Origin: Anaerolineae bacterium
GTDB lineage: Bacteria; Chloroflexota; Anaerolineae; Anaerolineales; Villigracilaceae
Direction: 5' to 3'
Length of the DNA stretch: 11,817 nt
Assembly (NCBI GenBank): GCA_017303735.1
Contig: JAFLCF010000100.1
Coordinates: 4,561-16,377, forward strand
The number at the start of each line of letters is the position of its first letter. The first letter of the stretch is position 1. A model generated the notes under the pieces. That model did no database searches, was not told the DNA's origin, and saw only the letters and a list, made by a program, of their open reading frames with translations. Position numbers and translations under genes: made by a program. Below, piece after piece: positions 7,132-11,817 of the stretch.

Positions 7132-8268
7132 ATGGATTGGACAATGTGGGTTGAATGGATCGTAAAGGGTTTTATCCTTTGTTTGATCCTTTTAACGGGC
7201 TTTGCCTATTTGACGTTGTATGAACGCCGCGCTCTGGCTCGTATGCAGGTGCGTGTCGGTCCGAACCGTGCAGGTCCGCAGGGCTTGTTGCAGCCAATTG
7301 CAGATGCGGTGAAGTTGATTTTTAAGGAAGAGTTGACACCCGGGCATGTATACAAATTGGTATTCATCCTCGCGCCGGTGTTGACGGTGGTGCCTTCGCT
7401 CGTACTTGCGGCGGTCATTCCGTTGGGAACTTCGTTCAATTTGTTTGGACGTGAGATCAATTTGTATGTTGCCGACTTGAATGTGGGCGTTCTGTACCTG
7501 ACGTCCATTGCTTCGATTGCAGTGTATGGCATTGTGCTCGCGGGCTGGTCGAGCAATAACAAGTATGCCATGCTCGGCGGCATTCGTTCTTCTGCGCAGA
7601 TGATCTCGTATGAGTTAACCCTTGGTTTGGGCTTTGTGATTGCCATCATTTTGAGCGCTATTGGCAACCCAGATGGCGGTTCGATGAATCTGACCGAGAT
7701 CGTGGAAGCTCAAAGAGGAATGTGGTTTGTGGTCTATCAGCCGGTTGGCGCTTTGATCTTTTGGATCGCGACTCTGGCGGAAGTGAACCGTGCTCCATTC
7801 GATATGCCCGAGGCTGAACAGGAATTGACGGCTGGATATCATGCCGAATATTCAGGTATGAAGTTCGCTTTGTTCTTCATGGCAGAATACCAAAAAATGA
7901 TCGTCATCTGCATGATTGCCGCGACCTTGTTCTTTGGTGGTTATTTGGGACCGTTCGTGGATCAGTTCCCATTGCTTGGTCCGGTCTATCTTTTTGCAAA
8001 GGTCATCATTTTGCTGTTCGGGATGATCTGGGTGCGTGCGACTTGGCCCCGCATTCGTTATGATCGTCTCATGTCGTTTGGCTGGAAGGTATTGCTTCCA
8101 CTTTCGCTGGCGATTGCTTTTATTACTGCGTTGGGTATCCTGATGACAGACTTTTTCCAGAATCAGGGATTTTTGTGGGGAATTCCGGTTCTTTCGATCC
8201 TTGCCTTTTTGATCGCAGTTTCCTTTATCTACCGTGACTTGAGGAGAAAATCTTATGGGCGTATTTGA
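7132..8268 (+). CDS. nuoH: NADH-quinone oxidoreductase subunit H
   Basis: Membrane subunit (ND1 homologue) that forms the heel of the complex, the entry to the quinone chamber and the first part of the proton path. It has 378 residues with about eight or nine hydrophobic segments. Family blocks are complete: [20 protein letters not shown] at 30-49, [21 protein letters not shown] at 141-161, and the charged loop from [14 protein letters not shown] (219-232) through [20 protein letters not shown] (234-253). That loop carries the conserved acidic cluster E228, E231, E239 and E252. The start ATG follows the nuoG stop by 2 nt with a GGGAAGG at 7115-7121. The 3' end overlaps nuoI by 14 nt. Confidence 0.98.
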   Translation: MDWTMWVEWIVKGFILCLILLTGFAYLTLYERRALARMQVRVGPNRAGPQGLLQPIADAVKLIFKEELTPGHVYKLVFILAPVLTVVPSLVLAAVIPLGTSFNLFGREINLYVADLNVGVLYLTSIASIAVYGIVLAGWSSNNKYAMLGGIRSSAQMISYELTLGLGFVIAIILSAIGNPDGGSMNLTEIVEAQRGMWFVVYQPVGALIFWIATLAEVNRAPFDMPEAEQELTAGYHAEYSGMKFALFFMAEYQKMIVICMIAATLFFGGYLGPFVDQFPLLGPVYLFAKVIILLFGMIWVRATWPRIRYDRLMSFGWKVLLPLSLAIAFITALGILMTDFFQNQGFLWGIPVLSILAFLIAVSFIYRDLRRKSYGRI

Positions 8269-8776
8269 TCCCATTATTGAGCTTTCAAAGGGTCTTGGTG
8301 AGACCTTGCGCTCGTTCTTACGCGAGCCGACCGTCACCTATCAATATCCTGAAGAGAAGCGACCTGTTTATCCGCGTTTTCGTGGGCGTCACGTTTTGAA
8401 GCGTTACGACAACGGCTTGGAGAAGTGCATTGGCTGTTCACTCTGTGCCGCCGCCTGCCCTGCCGATGCGATCTTTGTGGAAGCCTCTGAGAATACGGAC
8501 GAAAAACGCTTCTCGCCCGGCGAACGGTATGCTTCCACCTATGAGATCAATATGCTGCGCTGCATCTACTGCGGTTTTTGCGAAGATGCCTGTCCCACTG
8601 AAGCGATCGTATTGGGTGATAACTACGAGCTTTCTTTCACCAGCCGTCAGGATGCGATCTACACCAAAGACCGTCTCTTGGAACCTGTTCCGGCTGAGTC
8701 CATGTTGACCCCGCGCAAAGTGGATGCAGGTGTGTTCACCCGCTCGGTGCCGGAGATGCAGGATCCCAGTGATTAG
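8255..8776 (+). CDS. nuoI: NADH-quinone oxidoreductase subunit I (N6a, N6b clusters)
   Basis: The 23-kDa/TYKY subunit, an 8Fe ferredoxin-like protein linking NuoG to NuoB. It has 173 residues. An amphipathic N-terminal helix region (about 1-25) likely lies on the membrane. Two C-x2-C-x2-C-x3-C motifs hold the clusters: C58, C61, C64, C68 ([12 protein letters not shown]) and C103, C106, C109, C113 ([12 protein letters not shown]); in this family the fourth cysteine of each motif serves the other cluster. GAGGAG at 8241-8246, inside nuoH, is 8 nt before the ATG, and the gene overlaps nuoH by 14 nt. The C-terminal tail after residue 145 is variable and carries no recognised motif. Confidence 0.98.
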   Translation: MGVFDPIIELSKGLGETLRSFLREPTVTYQYPEEKRPVYPRFRGRHVLKRYDNGLEKCIGCSLCAAACPADAIFVEASENTDEKRFSPGERYASTYEINMLRCIYCGFCEDACPTEAIVLGDNYELSFTSRQDAIYTKDRLLEPVPAESMLTPRKVDAGVFTRSVPEMQDPSD

Positions 8777-8830
8777 GTAGACAGGTAAACAAGGAAACAA
8801 GTAATGTGTACCTCTTTACTTGTTTCCTTG
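8776..8830. repeat. Degenerate octamers closed into a 15-bp hairpin (nuoI-nuoJ spacer)
   Basis: Three in-phase 8-nt words at 8776-8799 fit RGKARACA (GGTAGACA, GGTAAACA, AGGAAACA). The stretch CAAGGAAACAAGTAA at 8790-8804 is matched by its exact complement at 8816-8830, giving a 15-bp stem with an 11-nt loop. The first word uses the last base of the nuoI stop codon. The stem is AT-rich and followed by GATACTTTCCC, not a T run, so a terminator is unlikely. nuoJ starts 19 nt after the stem. Confidence 0.8.
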
Positions 8831-8849
8831 ATACTTTCCCAAGGTGCTT

Positions 8850-9374
8850 ATGAATTCTGAACTGATCGTTTTCCTTGTCCTTTCCCTCGTTGCCATTGCA
8901 ACCGCGCTGGGGATGTTGTTCAGCAACAATGCCGTGTATTCGGCGCTGTTCCTGGTGTTGAACTTCATCACGGTGGCGATCTTCTATCTTTTGTTGGGTG
9001 CTCCGTTCATTGCGATGGCACAGATCACGGTCTATGCGGGTGCGATCATGGTCTTGTTCCTCTTCGTTATCATGCTCCTGGGCGCGGAGAATTTAGCTCC
9101 CACCCAAAACCTTCCCTGGCAGAAGCCGCTGGCGAGATTGCTGTCCCTCATCCTTGCGGTGGAGGCGATCTACCTTCTGTTCAACCGCGCCAGTTCGGGT
9201 ATGTCGGTTTCTGCGCCCGATGCTTCCTTGAACACGATGGAGAGCCTGCGTAAAATGGCAGAAGCATTATTCAGCAATTTCCTCCTGCCTTTCGAAGTCA
9301 CATCGATTTTGTTGCTGGTTGCCATGATGGGCGCCATCGTCTTGAGCCGTCAGGAAAAAGGAGCGGCGAAATAA
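8850..9374 (+). CDS. nuoJ: NADH-quinone oxidoreductase subunit J
   Basis: Membrane subunit (ND6 homologue) next to NuoA, NuoK and NuoH; its third helix is part of the coupling machinery between quinone reduction and proton pumping. It has 174 residues with five hydrophobic segments. The characteristic third helix is [20 protein letters not shown] at 61-80, with Y62 and G64 in the region where complex I structures show a pi-bulge. The last helix is around 148-165 ([18 protein letters not shown]). An in-frame GTG at 8844 could add two residues; AAGG at 8841-8844 overlaps that GTG and is 5 nt before the ATG at 8850, so the ATG is preferred, exactly as in nuoA. The stop overlaps the nuoK start by one base (TAATG). 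Confidence 0.95.
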   Translation: MNSELIVFLVLSLVAIATALGMLFSNNAVYSALFLVLNFITVAIFYLLLGAPFIAMAQITVYAGAIMVLFLFVIMLLGAENLAPTQNLPWQKPLARLLSLILAVEAIYLLFNRASSGMSVSAPDASLNTMESLRKMAEALFSNFLLPFEVTSILLLVAMMGAIVLSRQEKGAAK

Positions 9375-9676
9375 TGGTCCCTGTTGATTATTACATTGTC
9401 TTATCTGCCATTCTTTTTTCCATTGGCACACTCGGCGTGCTTTCACGCCGCAACCCGCTTATCATTTTTATGTCCATTGAGTTGATGCTCAACGCGGCGA
9501 ATCTCGCTTTTGTGGCATTCGCCAGCGTATACGAAACCTTCAGCGGACAGATCTTCGTCTTCTTCGTCATCGCCGTGGCTGCTGCTGAAGTGGCGGTGGG
9601 TCTTGCGTTGATCGTGGAGATCTTCAAAGCGAAGAAGAATATCAACATTGACGAAATGAATTCCCTGAAGGGATAA
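9374..9676 (+). CDS. nuoK: NADH-quinone oxidoreductase subunit K
   Basis: Small membrane subunit (ND4L homologue), 100 residues with three membrane helices (about 5-23, 29-50, 60-84). The two buried glutamates known to be needed for proton transfer are present at E36 ([12 protein letters not shown]) and E72 ([11 protein letters not shown]), the same numbers as in E. coli NuoK. AAAGGAG at 9358-9364, inside nuoJ, is 9 nt before the ATG, and the start overlaps the nuoJ stop by one base. A 61-nt spacer of inverted heptamers follows before nuoL. Confidence 0.98.
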   Translation: MVPVDYYIVLSAILFSIGTLGVLSRRNPLIIFMSIELMLNAANLAFVAFASVYETFSGQIFVFFVIAVAAAEVAVGLALIVEIFKAKKNINIDEMNSLKG

Positions 9677-9682
9677 GTAAAA

Positions 9683-9731
9683 CGTAATGCGTCATTCGTA
9701 AATTACGGATCACGCGTCACGGATTACGGAG
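9683..9731. repeat. Seven in-phase degenerate heptamers (nuoK-nuoL spacer)
   Basis: Six bases after the nuoK stop begin seven consecutive 7-nt words. The first three (9683-9703) fit CGTMAWK (CGTAATG, CGTCATT, CGTAAAT) and the last four (9704-9731) fit YACGSRK (TACGGAT, CACGCGT, CACGGAT, TACGGAG). The second group is roughly the complement of the first, so the array can fold imperfectly: CGTAAT at 9683-9688 pairs with ATTACG at 9723-9728, and CGTAA at 9697-9701 with TTACG at 9703-9707. The last word supplies the GGAG at 9728-9731 used as the nuoL ribosome site. No T run follows. Confidence 0.75.
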
Positions 9732-9737
9732 AATGCT

Positions 9738-11817
9738 ATGCACTTAAGTGAAACAATGAACTCAGGCTTTTATTTCCTAGCCCCCGGGTTGGTGTTGGTA
9801 CCGATTCTCGGTTTGCTCATCAACGCCATCTTCGGAAAGAACTTTTCCGAAAAAGTGGTGGGGACGGTGGCAAGCCTCGCATCGGGAGCGGCTTTCGTCA
9901 TCTCGGTGCTTTTGGCATATTCGGTGGCGATCAATCATGGTCATGCCGTGAGCGTGCCCTTCGCTGAATGGATCCACATCGGCAATCTCAAACTCGATTG
10001 GACCTTCCGCGTCGACTCGCTTTCTGCGACGATGATGCTGGTCGTTTCGGGCGTTGGGACACTCATTCACATCTATGCCATCGGATACATGCACGAGGAT
10101 GTACGCTTCAAACATGAAGAGGGACGTTTCACCCGCTTCTTCATTTTCTTGAACCTGTTCATCGCTGCGATGATGATCCTCGTCTCAGGCGACTCCTACT
10201 TAATGCTCTTCGTCGGTTGGGAAGGGGTGGGGTTGGCTTCCTTCTTGCTCATCGGCTTTTGGTACGAGATGGACACCTTGGGTCGACCTTCCTGGGCGAA
10301 CTCCAACGCCGCCAAGAAAGCTTTCATTACTAATCGCGTGGGTGACTTCGGCTTTCTCATGGCTGGCTTTTTGATGTTCTGGTATCTCGGCTCCTTCCAG
10401 TTCGATGAAGTCTTTGCCGCGGCTCCGGCGATTGCTGAAGCCTCTCCGTGGGTGATCGTTGCCATTACGCTTTTTATGTTGGTGGGTGTAGCTGGTAAAT
10501 CAGCTCAGATTCCGCTTTACATCTGGTTGCCTGATGCGATGGCGGGTCCAACCCCGGTCTCTGCTCTCATTCATGCCGCGACGATGGTGACCGCAGGCGT
10601 GTACCTCGTTACCCGCTCGGCTTCCATTTATACACTCGTTCCGCAGGCGCAATACATCGTCGCCATGGTCGGTGCTGCGACGGCTCTCTTTGCTGCAACG
10701 ATCGCAGTGGGGCAGTACGATATCAAGAAAGTTCTTGCCTACTCGACCATTTCACAGCTCGGCTTTATGGTTGCCGCTGTGGGAATGGGTGCTTACGTGG
10801 CAGGGATGTTCCACCTAATCACTCACGCCTTCTTCAAGGCTTTGCTCTTCCTCTCGGCGGGTTCCGTCATCCTCGGCTTGGAGCGTGGACATCATGCCCA
10901 TGCGCATCATGCCGCTCATGACGAAAAGCCAAAAGGAAAGAAGAAAGAAGGAAAGAAAGAAGATCATGGACATGGTCACGATGACCATGGTGAAGTCTTT
11001 GACCCCGGCGATATGCGCAACATGGGCGGACTTCGTAAGACCATGCCGGTTACTTTCTGGCTGTATATGATCGGCACGCTCGCACTGGCGGGCATCTTCC
11101 CGTTCGCGGGCTTCTGGTCTAAGGATGAAATTCTGCTTGACGCGAAATTACATTTCACCAGCATCTATTGGCAGTTGAGCATCGCCGCTTTCTTCACCGC
11201 TTTTTATATGGGACGCCAGATTTGGATGGTCTTCTTTGGTGAAGCTCGTACAGACGCAGCGAAGCATGCGCAAGAAAGCCCCAGGGTGATGACTGTGCCG
11301 CTTATGGTGCTGGCAGTTCTGAGCGTAGTTGGAGGTGCGTTGAACCTTCCGTTCGAAGGCTTCCATAACCTTGGTCACTGGCTTGAATATACTCTTGGTG
11401 AAGTTGAAGCACTTCCGCTTGATTTGGGTGTGGCTGGAATTTCCACTGTATTGGCGTTACTTGCCATATTAATCTCCTGGCTCATTTACGGACGCAACCC
11501 GCTCAAGTTGAATCAGCCCGACCCGCTCAAGAAGCCGCTTGGTTTTGTCTTCACCGGCATGGAAAACAAATGGTTTGTGGATGAAGGGTATGGCGTGCTC
11601 ATCTTGACCCCGTTCAAGAAGATTTCGCAATTCCTTGCCGATGTGATCGACTGGCGCTTCTGGCACGACTTTGTGCATGACACCGTGATCGCTGGCACGT
11701 ATAACTGGCTTAGTGAAGTTCTGCTCAGCCGCTATGCCGACCAAAAAGGCATCGATACCTTCTTCAATAGCTGGGGTTCATTTACCCAGTGGCTCTCTGG
11801 CAAAGTACGTACAATCC
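9738..11817 (+). CDS. nuoL: NADH-quinone oxidoreductase subunit L (partial, 3' end outside window)
   Basis: Distal antiporter-like membrane subunit (ND5 homologue), one of the proton-pumping channels, with a long lateral helix at its C-terminus. The frame is open for 693 codons to the right edge with no stop. Key residues are in place: E162 (LFVGWEGVGLASF), K254 (GVAGKSAQIPLYIWLPDAM), H359 and H363 (FHLITHAFFKALLF) and K462 (FAGFWSKDEIL), corresponding to E144, K229, H334/H338 and K399 of E. coli NuoL. A His/Lys-rich insertion lies at 385-417. The C-terminal part (about 595-693) shows the lateral-helix region and ends near the usual final helix, so perhaps some tens of codons are missing. The ATG at 9738 has GGAGA 5 nt upstream. 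Confidence 0.97.
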   Translation, partial: MHLSETMNSGFYFLAPGLVLVPILGLLINAIFGKNFSEKVVGTVASLASGAAFVISVLLAYSVAINHGHAVSVPFAEWIHIGNLKLDWTFRVDSLSATMMLVVSGVGTLIHIYAIGYMHEDVRFKHEEGRFTRFFIFLNLFIAAMMILVSGDSYLMLFVGWEGVGLASFLLIGFWYEMDTLGRPSWANSNAAKKAFITNRVGDFGFLMAGFLMFWYLGSFQFDEVFAAAPAIAEASPWVIVAITLFMLVGVAGKSAQIPLYIWLPDAMAGPTPVSALIHAATMVTAGVYLVTRSASIYTLVPQAQYIVAMVGAATALFAATIAVGQYDIKKVLAYSTISQLGFMVAAVGMGAYVAGMFHLITHAFFKALLFLSAGSVILGLERGHHAHAHHAAHDEKPKGKKKEGKKEDHGHGHDDHGEVFDPGDMRNMGGLRKTMPVTFWLYMIGTLALAGIFPFAGFWSKDEILLDAKLHFTSIYWQLSIAAFFTAFYMGRQIWMVFFGEARTDAAKHAQESPRVMTVPLMVLAVLSVVGGALNLPFEGFHNLGHWLEYTLGEVEALPLDLGVAGISTVLALLAILISWLIYGRNPLKLNQPDPLKKPLGFVFTGMENKWFVDEGYGVLILTPFKKISQFLADVIDWRFWHDFVHDTVIAGTYNWLSEVLLSRYADQKGIDTFFNSWGSFTQWLSGKVRTI
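10890..10988 (+). other. His/Lys-rich insertion segment within NuoL
   Basis: Residues 385-417 of NuoL contain ten histidines in two clusters (385-394 and 410-417) separated by a stretch with seven lysines (397-407) and several acidic residues. The segment falls between the helix containing HLITHAFFKALLF and the conserved MRNMGGLRKTMP. Compared with E. coli NuoL numbering, the offset rises from 25 (H359/H334) to 63 (K462/K399), so about 38 residues are added here. On the usual NuoL topology the loop would face the cytoplasm (inference). The reading frame continues normally on both sides, so it is a real part of the protein. Metal or proton binding is possible but unproven. Confidence 0.85.

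Noticed and set aside
8790..8830. Intrinsic terminator after nuoI
   Set aside because: The stem is AT-rich and followed by GATACTTTCCC with no T run, and nuoJ follows in the same operon.
10885..11070. A 61-codon frame in the alternative plus frame of nuoL
   Set aside because: It is the frame-shifted reading of the His/Lys-rich segment, giving low-complexity Met/Lys; nuoL itself is continuous through the region.
1..11817. A hidden novel system, CRISPR array, prophage or tRNA in the window
   Set aside because: Apart from the 145-nt leader and four short spacers, all the sequence is accounted for by twelve standard complex I genes; no spaced direct repeats, integrase or tRNA-like fold was seen.

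Overview
The window is a run of respiratory complex I (NADH:quinone oxidoreductase, type I) genes, all on the + strand, in the canonical order nuoA-B-C-D-E-F-G-H-I-J-K-L. nuoA to nuoK are complete. nuoL is open and runs off the right edge; nuoM and nuoN would be expected beyond it. The operon encodes the full NADH-oxidising enzyme: the NADH-input module (NuoE, F, G), the quinone-linked peripheral arm (NuoB, C, D, I) and membrane subunits (NuoA, H, J, K, L). NuoC and NuoD are separate proteins, NuoG keeps ligands for the off-path N7 cluster, and all other cluster ligands I looked for are present.

Layout. Positions 1-145 hold no gene but carry a good extended -10 promoter (TG at 100-101, TATACT at 103-108). 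It is flanked by two dyad sites of the form TGTG-N8-CACA (58-75 and 118-135) that resemble operators of the NADH-sensing repressor Rex, or of the CRP/FNR family. From 152 to the right edge the genes are tightly packed. A/B, D/E, H/I and J/K overlap, and C/D, E/F and G/H are 2 nt apart. Only four junctions have real spacers (B-C, F-G, I-J, K-L; about 60-115 nt), and each is filled with self-complementary repeat DNA. B-C holds a REP/MITE-like palindromic element of about 98 bp. F-G and K-L hold degenerate heptamer arrays with inverted halves, and I-J holds degenerate octamers closed into a 15-bp hairpin. They divide the operon into blocks AB | CDEF | GHI | JK | L.

Organism. This is a bacterium of middling GC content with an aerobic or otherwise respiratory lifestyle. 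The gene order, the Thermus-like NuoD (409 aa, with quinone-site His and Tyr at the same positions) and the heptamer-filled spacers suggest Chloroflexota (Anaerolineae-like) to me, but this is a tentative impression and not proven by the sequence.

No new biochemical system is visible: the proteins are an ordinary complex I. The points worth a second look are the paired Rex-like operators, the self-complementary spacers placed exactly between stop codons and ribosome sites, and a His/Lys-rich insertion in NuoL.
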